In this document: positions 7,262 through 15,163 of the stretch, one piece after another
Layout: every line of letters begins with the position of its first letter
Position numbering within the stretch: the first letter of the stretch is position 1
Assembly: GCA_946628525.1 (NCBI GenBank)
Contig: CAMOWO010000005.1
Coordinates: 1-15,460, forward strand
Reading direction: 5' to 3'
Source: an uncultured Bacillota bacterium
GTDB taxonomy: Bacteria; Bacillota_A; Clostridia; Peptostreptococcales; Anaerovoracaceae
DNA: 15,460 nt
Notes under the pieces: generated by a model
Databases searched by the model: none
What the model was told of the DNA's origin: nothing
The model's input: the letters and a program-made list of their open reading frames with translations, nothing else
Position numbers and translations under genes: made by a program

Positions 7262-7425
7262 CCCCGCAGAGACTTCTTGTGGTCATACGAATGCGTTCTC
7301 TATTGCGTATGGGAGCATCCAGTATATGATGATGCAAAGGTGCCGCGGGCCTCCTGCGGCCGCGCAGAGCGGATCTCCAAATCGCCCACTCTTCCGTGCG
7401 CCCCGACGCCCCCCGAACACAGAGA
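7262..7425. other. Non-coding gap, partly GC-rich, between the symporter terminator and the nrdR promoter
   Basis: No gene is supported. Reading frames on both strands lack ribosome binding sites and look like noise. The part near 7341-7410 is clearly more GC-rich than the flanking gaps, with G runs on the minus strand and a stem GCCGC/GCGGC. An inverted repeat CATACG/CGTATG lies at 7284-7311. A weak plus-strand promoter-like pair (TTGCGT and TATGAT, 16 bases apart, around 7304-7331) points toward the hairpin at 7426-7454. Confidence 0.4.
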
Positions 7426-7454
7426 AAGCCCAGTCGCAACGTTCGACTGGGCTT
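7426..7454 (-). terminator. Long hairpin terminator after the AGCS symporter gene
   Basis: An 11-bp perfect stem AAGCCCAGTCG/CGACTGGGCTT encloses a 7-base loop, about 32 bases after the symporter stop. The tail on the minus strand (TTTCTCTG) is only partly U-rich; the plus-strand tail is also pyrimidine-rich. It may act in both directions. Confidence 0.75.
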
Positions 7455-7486
7455 CCCTTCGCAATCATATTATTTGACGAGCTTTA

Positions 7487-8926
7487 TTAGTCCTTCCTGA
7501 AATCCTGCAAGTGCCCCGACGACAGCCGGTCGAAGTAACTCTTCGTCTCCGCCGCCACTACGCCGCTGAGGGCTACGAGGGCGATGAGGTTCGGGATCGC
7601 CATGAGGGCGTTGAAAATATCTGCGATGGTCCATACTGCAGCGACTGTGAGGAACGGTCCGATCAGGACAGCGCATATATACAGCCAGCGGAAGACCTGA
7701 ACGACTTTCAGGTTCCCTTCTGCGAGGTACTCGAGACATCTCTCGCTGTAGTAATCCCATCCCAGGATGGTCGTGAATGCAAAGAATGCAAGGCAGATCA
7801 TCAGCACGAAGGATCCCACCGCGTCAGACCACGGAAGCCCCGCGCCAAAGGCGATCGCCGTTACGTCTACGCCGTCCACGCCTCTTTCGAGGGCCGTATC
7901 ATAGGCGCCCGTCGTCATGATGGCAAGACCTGTCATGGTACAGATGCAGATCGTATCGATGAAGGTACCTGTCATGGTGACCAGACCCTGTCTCGTCGGC
8001 TCATTTGTCTGGGCAGCCGCAGCTGCGATCGGCGCGCTTCCGAGACCGGCCTCGTTGGAGAAGATACCCCTTGCGACACCCTTTTGCATGGCGATGAGCA
8101 TGGCGCCCAGCGCTCCGCCGCCGACGGCTCTGATACCGAATGCGCTCTCGATGATCCTTACCACTGCATCAGGAATCTGAGAAATGTGGGTGATCACGAT
8201 GAGCAGGCAAACGATGACGTAGAGGATGGCCATGAACGGTACGATGATCGAAGTGACGCTTGCGATCCTTTTGAGGCCGCCGATAACGACGAGTGCCGTT
8301 GCTCCTGCGACCACGACAGCTGCGATGACGGTCGAGATCGAGTAATCTGTCCCGAACATATAGACTGTGTGCTGCATATTCGGATCGAAGAAGTTTTTGG
8401 CCGCCGATGAGATACCGTTTACCTGGGTGATGGTTCCGATCCCCAGCAGTCCGGCTCCTGCGCCAAATACCGCAAAGATCTTCGCCAGCCACTTCCAGTT
8501 GTGGCCCATGCCTTTTTCGATGTAGTAGAAAGGTCCTCCCAGGAAGCGGCCGCCTCCTTTGTCCTCTCTGAACTTGACGGCCAGAAGTCCCTCTGAATAC
8601 TTTGTGGCCATCCCAAAGCACGCCGCCAGGATCATCCAGAAGAGAGCTCCCGGACCTCCGGCGATCAGTGCTGTTGCGACACCGACGATGTTTCCCGTAC
8701 CGATGGTCGCTGCCATGGCGGTACAGAGGGCACCGAAACTGGTGACTTCGCCTACACCGTCTTCCTCATTTTTCACCATGTACTTCAGCGCAAGACCAAG
8801 CTTGCGGAACTGAAGCACTTTGACCCTGATGGTGAGCAGGATACCTGTTCCCATGATAAGAACGATGAGAGGGACACCCCACACGAACACATCGATCTTA
8901 TCGAGTACTGCTGTAAAAGTTTCCAT
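7487..8926 (-). CDS. Sodium:alanine (AGCS family) symporter
   Basis: A membrane carrier that brings in small neutral amino acids, typically alanine or glycine, with sodium. The 479-residue protein is hydrophobic throughout, with about 10-11 membrane segments by eye. It carries the family hallmarks GTGNIVGVATALIAGGPGA in the N-terminal third and SNEAGLGSAPIAAAAAQT in the middle, which line the substrate and ion path. Start: ATG 8926 behind GGAAGGATC. The gene is a single unit between a terminator upstream (8976-9024) and a terminator downstream (7426-7454). I find no glycine riboswitch in its short leader, so substrate preference cannot be inferred from regulation. Specific names such as alsT, dagA or agcS are not justified. 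Confidence 0.93.
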   Translation of the reverse strand: METFTAVLDKIDVFVWGVPLIVLIMGTGILLTIRVKVLQFRKLGLALKYMVKNEEDGVGEVTSFGALCTAMAATIGTGNIVGVATALIAGGPGALFWMILAACFGMATKYSEGLLAVKFREDKGGGRFLGGPFYYIEKGMGHNWKWLAKIFAVFGAGAGLLGIGTITQVNGISSAAKNFFDPNMQHTVYMFGTDYSISTVIAAVVVAGATALVVIGGLKRIASVTSIIVPFMAILYVIVCLLIVITHISQIPDAVVRIIESAFGIRAVGGGALGAMLIAMQKGVARGIFSNEAGLGSAPIAAAAAQTNEPTRQGLVTMTGTFIDTICICTMTGLAIMTTGAYDTALERGVDGVDVTAIAFGAGLPWSDAVGSFVLMICLAFFAFTTILGWDYYSERCLEYLAEGNLKVVQVFRWLYICAVLIGPFLTVAAVWTIADIFNALMAIPNLIALVALSGVVAAETKSYFDRLSSGHLQDFRKD

Positions 8927-8964
8927 AATTCCGATCCTTCCAGTAATAAAAAGTGAAACAATGA

Positions 8965-8973
8965 ATCATACCA
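8965..8973 (-). promoter_or_regulatory. Extended -10 promoter of the AGCS symporter
   Basis: On the minus strand TGGTATGAT gives an extended -10 (TG-N-TATGAT). It lies just after the upstream terminator's U-run and about 38 bases before the start codon. No good -35 is present, which is tolerated with an extended -10. Confidence 0.55.
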
Positions 8974-8975
8974 AT

Positions 8976-9024
8976 AAAAAACGCGATTTACGGTTTTTTA
9001 CAAGGAAAATTTACCATAAATCGC
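8976..9024 (-). terminator. Intrinsic terminator of the arg operon
   Basis: On the minus strand a 12-bp stem GCGATTTATGGT/ACCGTAAATCGC (one G-U pair, 8983-9024) with an AT-rich loop is followed by GTTTTTT. It lies about 53 bases after the last gene of the operon. The gap before it also contains the perfect palindrome CTTGTACAAG (9028-9037) and the inverted repeat ACAATA/TATTGT (9045-9059). Confidence 0.82.
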
Positions 9025-9076
9025 ATTCTTGTACAAGATTTCGAACAATAATATATTGTATACTTGAATTGTGGGT

Positions 9077-10150
9077 CTAATATTCTTTCGCTACGCCTTT
9101 GACTTTTGCGTTTTCCAGAAGGAAATCGAGGACCTTTTCATAGAGCAGTTCGATGTGGATGTAATCCTCCGCGGTGCGTCCCGTCTGCTTGGCGATGGCT
9201 TCCTCATCGTAGCCTGAGGACTTCATATTCTGAAGCATCGACTCCGCTTCCTCATCGGTGTACTCGAGGCCCTCTTTCGCTGCGATGTATTCGATCAGCA
9301 TCTCCTGCTTGACCCTCAGCTTACTGCTGTCCTCGTTCACACTCTGGAAATCCTCTTCGCTGTTGAAACCGTACTGCTTGAGCATCTCTTCTCTTGTGAT
9401 CTTGTACTGCTCCGCATACGTGTCGATCTGCTTGCTGTTGAGTTCCTTATATGCTTCCACTTCACGATCCGGATACTTCTTCACCTTCGTGTTGTCCAGC
9501 GCATCCGACCAGATGGCCTGCTTCTGCTCCTTGATCGCCGTCTCTTCTCTCTCGTTGCTCAGCTTTTTCTTGATGGACTTTTTGAAGGCCTCCACGGAGT
9601 CGTACTCGTCGCTTGCTTTGACGTACTCCTCTGCCGTCGGCGTGTCAGGACGCTTTGCAGAATTGATGGTGACGGAGAACACCACGTCCTTGCCGGCCAG
9701 GTTCTCCTGACTGTAATCCTTCGGGAAGGTCAGGTCCAGTTTCGTCTTGTCTCCCACCTTTTTGCCGATGAGCCCGTCTTCGAAGCCGTCGATGAGGGCG
9801 CCGCTTCCGATGGTCACATCGTAACCGTTTGAGGTGCCTCCCTCAAACGGCTTGCCGTTGACCTTGCCGTCGAAGTCGATGTTCACGGTGTCGCCATCTT
9901 TGATCTTATCGCCTTTCTTCAGGTCGCTGGATTTGGCGGCCTCCTTCAGGACCTTGTCCATCTCCGTCTTCACCTCGTCGTTCGATACCGACACGGCGTA
10001 CGGTGACACCTTCAGGCCTTTGTACTGGCCCACATCCAGGTATTCCTCCAGATCGTAGTCGCTGTAGGACATGGAGGATACTCCCTGCCCGCATGCTGTC
10101 AGCGCCAGCACCATCACGGCTGCAAGCAAAATCGTTATCTTTCTCTTCAT
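9077..10150 (-). CDS. Exported trigger-factor-like FKBP prolyl isomerase lipoprotein
   Basis: A predicted extracytoplasmic folding factor. The 357 residues start with a lipoprotein signal peptide: charged MKRK, a hydrophobic stretch, and the lipobox LTAC with Cys20 as lipidation site. An FKBP-type peptidyl-prolyl isomerase domain follows at about 83-165 (VNIDFDGKVNGKPFEGG, IGSGALIDGFEDGLIGKKVGD). Then comes an alpha-helical, Lys/Glu-rich region at about 170-350 that resembles the C-terminal substrate-cradling domain of trigger factor. The ribosome-binding domain of true Tig is absent, replaced by the signal peptide and a short linker. Start: ATG 10150 behind GGAGAGA, 11 bases after argD, so it is the last gene of the arginine operon. 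By architecture it is comparable in role to PrsA-like foldases, but which proteins it helps is unknown. Confidence 0.88.
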   Translation of the reverse strand: MKRKITILLAAVMVLALTACGQGVSSMSYSDYDLEEYLDVGQYKGLKVSPYAVSVSNDEVKTEMDKVLKEAAKSSDLKKGDKIKDGDTVNIDFDGKVNGKPFEGGTSNGYDVTIGSGALIDGFEDGLIGKKVGDKTKLDLTFPKDYSQENLAGKDVVFSVTINSAKRPDTPTAEEYVKASDEYDSVEAFKKSIKKKLSNEREETAIKEQKQAIWSDALDNTKVKKYPDREVEAYKELNSKQIDTYAEQYKITREEMLKQYGFNSEEDFQSVNEDSSKLRVKQEMLIEYIAAKEGLEYTDEEAESMLQNMKSSGYDEEAIAKQTGRTAEDYIHIELLYEKVLDFLLENAKVKGVAKEY

Positions 10151-10161
10151 GCCTGTCTCTC

Positions 10162-11337
10162 CTAGCTTTCTATCGCCTTGATCAGGATCTCAAGGCCTTC
10201 GTCGATATCCTCATACGGAATGTTCAGCGGCGGAAGAAGCCTTACCTTGTTCTTCGCCGTAAGCGCCATGACGCCGCCGGCAAGGGCTTCCTTGACGATG
10301 TCAGCCGCCTTCTTCTTGCTGTCCACCTCGATACCCATCATGAGGCCGAGACCTGAAACGCTCTTTACCTTCGGGGAAGCAAGCAGTTTCTCCTTGATGT
10401 ACTCACCCTTCTTGCATACTTCTTCCAAAAAAGCGTCGTCGATCTGAGAAAGGACGTACCTTGCCGCTGCCGTCGCCACCGGGTTTCCGCCGTAAGTCGT
10501 TCCGTGATCTCCCGGCTGGAGCACGTCGCATGTCTTCTCCCCAAATAGTGTGCCGCCGAGAGGCAGACCGCCGCCGATCCCCTTCGCGAAGGATACGATG
10601 TCCGGCGTCACGCCGAAGTACTCGTACGCAAAGAATTTGCCCGTTCTTCCGATGCCTGTCTGCACTTCATCACAGATGAAGAGGATGTCCTTCTCTTTGC
10701 AGATCGTATCCACGGCTTCCACGAATGCCGGATCCAGATCCAGCACGCCGCCTTCGCCCTGTACCATTTCCAGCATGATGGCGCATACGTCATCGGATAC
10801 GAGGCCCTTCAGAGCTTCGATGTCATTTGCCGGACAGTAAAGGAATCCGTCCAGGAATGGTGTGAAGTACTGATGATAATGCTCCTGACCGGTCGCGGTG
10901 ATCGTTGCCATGGTCCTTCCGTGGAAAGAGTTCACCAGGGAGATGATCTTATTGCAGTTCTCCCCTTTCTTCGTCGTTCCGTATTTTCTTGCTGTCTTGA
11001 TGGCCGCTTCATTGGCCTCGGCGCCGGAGTTTCCGAAAAATACTTTCTTCAGCCCTGTCCTCGCGGTGAGGTTCTCTGCCACCTCCACTTGAGGCTGTGA
11101 GAAGAACAGATTCGAGCAGTGCTGCAGTTTGGCTGCCTGCTCTGTCACGGCTGCCACCCAGCCTTCGTCGCAGTATCCGAGGCAGTTCACCCCGATACCG
11201 GACGTGAAATCGATGTATTCCTTGCCATCCACGTCGACGCACCTTGACCCCTTGCCGTGATCGATCACCAGATCGAAGCGGGCGTAGGTGTTCATGATCT
11301 TATCGCCGTCCAGCTTCTGTATTTCATTCTTCGTCAT
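10162..11337 (-). CDS. argD: Acetylornithine aminotransferase
   Basis: A PLP enzyme that transfers an amino group from glutamate to N-acetylglutamate semialdehyde, giving N-acetylornithine. The 391-residue protein shows the class III aminotransferase features: [12 protein letters not shown] at 103-114, [12 protein letters not shown] at 222-233, and the Schiff-base Lys252 in [12 protein letters not shown]. The frame is open further upstream, but the start at ATG 11337 gives the usual family N-terminus with NTYARF at 16-21. It overlaps the end of argB by 14 bases, and its own ribosome binding site is weak, so translational coupling is likely. A related role such as N-succinyl-diaminopimelate or other omega-aminotransferase activity is possible, but the operon supports arginine synthesis. 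Confidence 0.95.
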   Translation of the reverse strand: MTKNEIQKLDGDKIMNTYARFDLVIDHGKGSRCVDVDGKEYIDFTSGIGVNCLGYCDEGWVAAVTEQAAKLQHCSNLFFSQPQVEVAENLTARTGLKKVFFGNSGAEANEAAIKTARKYGTTKKGENCNKIISLVNSFHGRTMATITATGQEHYHQYFTPFLDGFLYCPANDIEALKGLVSDDVCAIMLEMVQGEGGVLDLDPAFVEAVDTICKEKDILFICDEVQTGIGRTGKFFAYEYFGVTPDIVSFAKGIGGGLPLGGTLFGEKTCDVLQPGDHGTTYGGNPVATAAARYVLSQIDDAFLEEVCKKGEYIKEKLLASPKVKSVSGLGLMMGIEVDSKKKAADIVKEALAGGVMALTAKNKVRLLPPLNIPYEDIDEGLEILIKAIES

Positions 11338-12247
11338 TGTCTTCACAATATTTTTCCTCGCTTTCTGTGAGAATTGCTGTTCCGATACCCTTGTTGGTGA
11401 AAATCTCCAGCAGGATACTGTGCGGGATACGGCCATCCATGATATGGATCCTCGAGACACCGTTCTCGATGGCCTTGATGCAGTTGTTGATCTTCGGGAG
11501 CATGCCCCCCTTGATGACGCCCTGATCGATGAGCTTTCTCGCTTCTTCGATGTACAGCTCTGAAATGACGGAATCGGGATCCTCCGGATCCATTCTCACG
11601 CCTTCCACATCGGACAGGTACACGAGTTTCTCCGCTTCCAGTGCCTCTGCGATGGCGCTGGCCGCTTCATCGGCATTGATGTTATATGTATTGCCCTCAT
11701 CGTCCATCCCCACAGGGAATACGATCGGAAGGAAATCCTTCTTGATGAGGTCTCTGAGGATCTTCGTGTCTACATCCACGATGTCCCCTACGAAACCGAT
11801 ATCCTTGCCGCCCGGCGTCTTTCTCTTCACCTTGAAGAGGCCACCGTCCTTGCCGCTGATACCGGCCGCTCTTACGCCCAGCATCTGCACGTTCGTGACC
11901 AGGTCCTTATTCACTTTGCCCAGGACCATCTCCGCCAGCTCCATGGTCTTCTCGTCCGTCTTGCGGAAACCGTCGATGAACTCCGTCTCCATGCCGACTT
12001 TGTCGACCCACTTGCTGATCTCTTTGCCGCCGCCGTGGACGATGATCGGCTTGAATCCTACCAGCTTCAGGAGCACCACGTCCTGGATGACATTCTTCTT
12101 CAGTTCTTCATCCACCATGGCGCTGCCGCCGTACTTGACTACCATAAATTTTCTGTTGAATCTCCTGATATACGGCAGGGCCTCGATGAGCACCTCCGCC
12201 TTCTCCAGATTCTTCTGAATGTTCCTGTCTTCGTCTTTGAATAACAT
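11324..12247 (-). CDS. argB: Acetylglutamate kinase
   Basis: Phosphorylates N-acetylglutamate with ATP, the controlling step of the cyclic arginine pathway. The 307-residue protein has VVKYGGSAM near residue 38, the substrate loop [11 protein letters not shown], and the [15 protein letters not shown] and GGMLPKI motifs of the amino-acid kinase family. A helical N-terminal extension (residues about 1-34, including EALPYIRRF) precedes the kinase core. In the family such a helix goes with hexamer formation and feedback inhibition by arginine, so arginine sensitivity is inferred. Start: ATG 12247, with AGGAG in the end of argJ. The spacing to the argJ stop is 2 bases. Confidence 0.96.
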   Translation of the reverse strand: MLFKDEDRNIQKNLEKAEVLIEALPYIRRFNRKFMVVKYGGSAMVDEELKKNVIQDVVLLKLVGFKPIIVHGGGKEISKWVDKVGMETEFIDGFRKTDEKTMELAEMVLGKVNKDLVTNVQMLGVRAAGISGKDGGLFKVKRKTPGGKDIGFVGDIVDVDTKILRDLIKKDFLPIVFPVGMDDEGNTYNINADEAASAIAEALEAEKLVYLSDVEGVRMDPEDPDSVISELYIEEARKLIDQGVIKGGMLPKINNCIKAIENGVSRIHIMDGRIPHSILLEIFTNKGIGTAILTESEEKYCEDNDEE

Positions 12248-12249
12248 GA

Positions 12250-13464
12250 TCAGCTCCTGTAATCTCCGTTAATTTTCACGTAATCGTATGTCAGGTCACA
12301 TCCCCAGGCTGTCCCCTCTGCATCACCCTGATGCAGGTCTACATCTATCGTGATCTCCTTCTGTGAAAGGATCCCCGTTGCCAGATTTTCGTCGAATTCT
12401 TTATGCATCGAGCCTTCACATACGAAGACGCTGCCCGCCTTTGATGACATGGTGACATCGACGTTCTCTACGCTGAAATCGCCCTCTGCGTATCCGATGG
12501 CGCAGAGTACTCTGCCCCAGTTGGCATCCGATCCGAAGATGGCTGCCTTGAGAAGATCCGATGCGATGACGGATTTGCTTATCTTTCTTGCCGTCTCAAC
12601 ATCCGGTGCTCCCTTGACATTGCACTCGATGAGCTTCGTTGCGCCTTCCCCGTCAGCCGCCAGATTCTTTGCGAAATGCACGCTGAGCATCTGAAGGGCT
12701 TCACAGAACGTATCGAAGTCTTCCCCTTCTTTATCGATCAAAGGACTGCCGGCCATTCCGCTGGCCATGACAGCTACCGTATCATTCGTGGATGTATCGC
12801 CGTCAACGCAGATCTGGTTGAAACTGGTCTTGACGGTCTCCGACAGTGCCTTCTGCAGCATCTCCGGTGTGATGGCCGCATCTGTTGTCATGAAGCAAAG
12901 CATCGTCGCCATGTTCGGATTGATCATGCCGCTTCCTTTCGCCGCGCCGCCGATGTTGCAGACGACTCCGCCGATCTCGAACTGCACGCCGCCGGTCTTC
13001 GGAACGGTGTCCGTCGTCATCATGGCTTCTGCAACGCTCTGGCCACCATCTCTGGTGAGCACCTTGGCCATCTTAGGGATTCCGTTCTCAAAAGGCTCTA
13101 TGGACATTTCCTGTCCGATGACGCCTGTGGATGCGACGATGACATCTTTTGGCGAGATATCCGCAGCGTTTGCCACGATCTCACATGTCTTCTTCGCCAG
13201 TTCGATCCCGTTGGGAGCACATGTGTTGGCGTTGCCGCTGTTGCAGATGATCGCCTGTGCCTTACCGTCGCTGATGTTCTCCTGCGTTACGATGATCGGA
13301 GCACCCTTGACCTTGTTCTGTGTGTATACTGCCGCAGCACTGCAAGGCACTTCACTTACGATCAGCGCCATGTCCTTCTTATCGCTTCCTTCTTTGATCC
13401 CGCATGCTGCTCCCGCAGCCCAAAATCCTTTCGCGCTGCATACGCCTCCGTTAAACTGTCTCAT
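12250..13464 (-). CDS. argJ: Bifunctional glutamate N-acetyltransferase/ornithine acetyltransferase
   Basis: Moves the acetyl group from N-acetylornithine to glutamate, recycling acetyl and releasing ornithine; bifunctional members can also use acetyl-CoA. The precursor of 404 residues cleaves itself at an Ala-Thr bond into two chains. The site is visible as A186-T187 in [14 protein letters not shown], with Thr187 the nucleophile. The [10 protein letters not shown] motif is also present. The frame opens at 13488, but ATG 13464 is chosen: it gives the family-like start [14 protein letters not shown] and lies 1 base after the argC stop. Whether this copy is bifunctional cannot be told from sequence alone; no argA is in the window. 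Confidence 0.95.
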   Translation of the reverse strand: MRQFNGGVCSAKGFWAAGAACGIKEGSDKKDMALIVSEVPCSAAAVYTQNKVKGAPIIVTQENISDGKAQAIICNSGNANTCAPNGIELAKKTCEIVANAADISPKDVIVASTGVIGQEMSIEPFENGIPKMAKVLTRDGGQSVAEAMMTTDTVPKTGGVQFEIGGVVCNIGGAAKGSGMINPNMATMLCFMTTDAAITPEMLQKALSETVKTSFNQICVDGDTSTNDTVAVMASGMAGSPLIDKEGEDFDTFCEALQMLSVHFAKNLAADGEGATKLIECNVKGAPDVETARKISKSVIASDLLKAAIFGSDANWGRVLCAIGYAEGDFSVENVDVTMSSKAGSVFVCEGSMHKEFDENLATGILSQKEITIDVDLHQGDAEGTAWGCDLTYDYVKINGDYRS

Positions 13465-13465
13465 T

Positions 13466-14383
13466 TCAAACCAGCCCTTTCCCTTCATCTATTCCAAGCA
13501 TTATATTCATATTCTGGACGGCTGCTCCCGATGCTCCCTTGCCGAGATTATCGTAAGTGGCGATGAGGAGCATGGTGTCATCATGTCCTTCCACCGTGAT
13601 CTCCATTCGGTTGCTCCCCGCTAGCCTGTTCGCCGCGATGAACCCGCCGTCATCGAGGGAATCCACGACGCTCACCAGCGTCTGCCCATCATAGAACTCC
13701 TTATAGATATCCAGCACCTGATCCTTCGAAAGATCCGCTCCCTGGAGCGGGATCGTGACTTCCATGCCGCTGAAATAGTTTGCGACCACCGGCATGAATG
13801 CAGGTTCTCTCTTGAGACCCGTGACAGCCATGATCTCCGGAAGATGCTTGTGGCTCTGTGCGATGCCGTACTGTCTCGGGCTCTCCAAAGCGATGTCGCC
13901 TCCTGCTTCGTACTGGGCGATCATCTTCTTGCCGCCGCCGCTGTAGCCCGTGATGGATGTGGCTGCGAAAGGATAATCTGCCGGTGCTGCTCCCGCCTCG
14001 AGAAGAGGTTTGATCAGCATGATCACCCCGGATGCATGGCATCCCGGCACAGCGACTCTGTTGGCCTTGCGAAGCTCGTCTCTTCTCGTCCTGCTGATCT
14101 CGGGCATGCCGTAGACCCAGTCCGGAGCCGTCCTGTGCGCCGTGGAAGTATCCAGGATCCTGGCATCCTTCGGAGCCGCCGCAGCGATCTCTCTTGCCGC
14201 CGCATCCGGCAGGCAAAGGAATGTGACGTCCGCGCTGCTGATGAGCTTCAGTCTCTCATCGATATCCTTTCTCTTCTCGGAATCGATAGCCAGCACTTCG
14301 ATATCGTCACGTTTTGCGAAATATTCGTGGATCTTCAGGCCTGTGGTGCCCTCTCCGCCGTCTATGAAAACCTTGTATTTCAT
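13466..14383 (-). CDS. argC: N-acetyl-gamma-glutamyl-phosphate reductase, type 2
   Basis: Reduces N-acetylglutamyl phosphate to the semialdehyde with NADPH. The 305-residue protein is the short type 2 form rather than the common form of about 345 residues. The N-terminal nucleotide-binding loop reads FIDGGEGTTG (6-15), and the catalytic cysteine is Cys115 in VAVPGCHASG. The motif SPRQYGIAQSHKHLPE follows in the dimerization domain. The frame can be extended to a GTG at 14413, but ATG 14383 has GGAGAGG directly upstream and is preferred. It is the first gene of the argCJBD operon, behind its own promoter. Confidence 0.93.
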   Translation of the reverse strand: MKYKVFIDGGEGTTGLKIHEYFAKRDDIEVLAIDSEKRKDIDERLKLISSADVTFLCLPDAAAREIAAAAPKDARILDTSTAHRTAPDWVYGMPEISRTRRDELRKANRVAVPGCHASGVIMLIKPLLEAGAAPADYPFAATSITGYSGGGKKMIAQYEAGGDIALESPRQYGIAQSHKHLPEIMAVTGLKREPAFMPVVANYFSGMEVTIPLQGADLSKDQVLDIYKEFYDGQTLVSVVDSLDDGGFIAANRLAGSNRMEITVEGHDDTMLLIATYDNLGKGASGAAVQNMNIMLGIDEGKGLV

Positions 14384-14434
14384 GTTCCTCTCCGTTTCGT
14401 GGTTATTATTCACATTTCTGTATGTTTATGAATC

Positions 14435-14454
14435 CTTGAGTATATTTATTCATC
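14435..14454 (-). promoter_or_regulatory. Candidate ARG box at the argC start site
   Basis: The minus-strand stretch GATGAATAAATATACTCAAG resembles the left half of the Bacillus AhrC box (CATGAATAAAAATKCAAK). It lies just downstream of the -10, across the predicted transcription start. Further half sites ATTCA (near 14430) and TGAAT (near 14408) follow. The right half is imperfect, so this is tentative. Confidence 0.45.
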
Positions 14455-14460
14455 CACAAC

Positions 14461-14489
14461 ATGATACACTTAAAGACCGCTGTTTGCAA
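14461..14489 (-). promoter_or_regulatory. Sigma-A promoter of the argCJBD operon
   Basis: On the minus strand -35 TTGCAA (14484-14489) and -10 TATCAT (14461-14466) are 17 bases apart. It begins 11 bases after the rplT terminator. The leader to argC is about 70 bases. Confidence 0.75.
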
Positions 14490-14500
14490 GGGCTGACCTC

Positions 14501-14532
14501 AAAAAAAATCGGGAAACTTTCACAGCTTCCCG
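14501..14532 (-). terminator. Intrinsic terminator of the infC-rpmI-rplT operon
   Basis: On the minus strand an 8-bp stem CGGGAAGC/GTTTCCCG (14510-14532, one G-U pair, 7-base loop) is followed by a run of eight T. It lies about 31 bases after the rplT stop. Confidence 0.93.
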
Positions 14533-14563
14533 TATTTTTATACAAGTATTATACATTCTGGTC

Positions 14564-14917
14564 TTAGAGAGCGTTCTTAGCTGTCTCGCAAAGCTGTGCG
14601 AATCCTGCAGGATCACTGATCGCCATCTCTGAGAGCATCTTTCTGTTGATCTCGATGTTTGCCTTCTTCAGGCCGTTCATCAGCTTGCTGTAGGAAATGT
14701 CGTTCATTCTTGCAGCAGCGTTGATTCTTGCGATCCACATTCTTCTGTATTCTCTCTTCTTGTTCTTTCTTCCTACGTATGCTGAACGCAGAGCTCTCAT
14801 CGTTGCAGGCTTAGCTGCTCTGAACTGCTTGCTCTTAGCACCGTAGTAACCCTTTGCCATCTTCAGGACTTTCTTATGTCTCTTATGTGCGTTTACACCC
14901 TTCTTAACTCTTGCCAT
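14564..14917 (-). CDS. rplT: 50S ribosomal protein L20
   Basis: An early-assembly 23S rRNA-binding protein of the large subunit. The 117-residue, strongly basic protein starts [19 protein letters not shown] and contains the family segment [15 protein letters not shown], with the C-terminal globular part ending in CETAKNAL. Length is standard. Start: ATG 14917, with AGGAGG seven bases upstream and 18 bases after the rpmI stop. In Bacillota L20 represses its own operon by binding the infC leader; that leader lies outside the window. Confidence 0.98.
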   Translation of the reverse strand: MARVKKGVNAHKRHKKVLKMAKGYYGAKSKQFRAAKPATMRALRSAYVGRKNKKREYRRMWIARINAAARMNDISYSKLMNGLKKANIEINRKMLSEMAISDPAGFAQLCETAKNAL

Positions 14918-14935
14918 TTCATTACCTCCTAACTA

Positions 14936-15136
14936 CTACACGTTCAGCACTGACTTGATCCTCTTCAGATCTGCGCTTGATAAAGTTGTTGCCTTCCTGA
15001 GATTTCTCTTTCTCTTCTGGCTCTTCTTGGTAAGGATATGGCTCTTATATGCTTTATTCCTCTTAACTTTACCGGAACCTGTCGTTTTGAATCGTTTCAT
15101 TGCGCCTCTATGAGACTTCATCTTGTTCTTTGCCAT
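14936..15136 (-). CDS. rpmI: 50S ribosomal protein L35
   Basis: A small basic protein of the large ribosomal subunit. The 66 residues begin [20 protein letters not shown], with the conserved [10 protein letters not shown] core and the [15 protein letters not shown] stretch. Length is standard. Start: ATG 15136, with AGGAGG seven bases upstream. It is placed between infC and rplT, 27 bases after infC, in the conserved order. Confidence 0.98.
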   Translation of the reverse strand: MAKNKMKSHRGAMKRFKTTGSGKVKRNKAYKSHILTKKSQKRKRNLRKATTLSSADLKRIKSVLNV

Positions 15137-15163
15137 TGTCGTATCCTCCTGTAATTTATTGGC

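Noticed and set aside
7239..7439. Minus-strand frame of 66 codons in the gap before nrdR.
   Set aside because: It begins inside the symporter terminator, has no ribosome binding site, and is Arg/Gly-rich from the GC-rich stretch.
7511..8410. Plus-strand frame of 299 codons opposite the AGCS symporter.
   Set aside because: It is a shadow frame, very rich in Asp, Arg, Glu and His because the sense strand codes a hydrophobic membrane protein. It has no domain.
8927..9024. A glycine riboswitch upstream of the AGCS symporter.
   Set aside because: The leader is short and AT-rich and holds only a terminator hairpin and a promoter. I see no tandem aptamer pattern.
11338..11460. N-terminal extension of argD by 41 residues into argB.
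   Set aside because: It runs entirely within argB coding sequence, and the composition (many Ser, Arg and Trp) is unlike ArgD. The family start matches ATG 11337.
12676..13624. Two long plus-strand frames opposite argJ.
   Set aside because: The minus strand carries a well-conserved argJ, and these frames show no family features.
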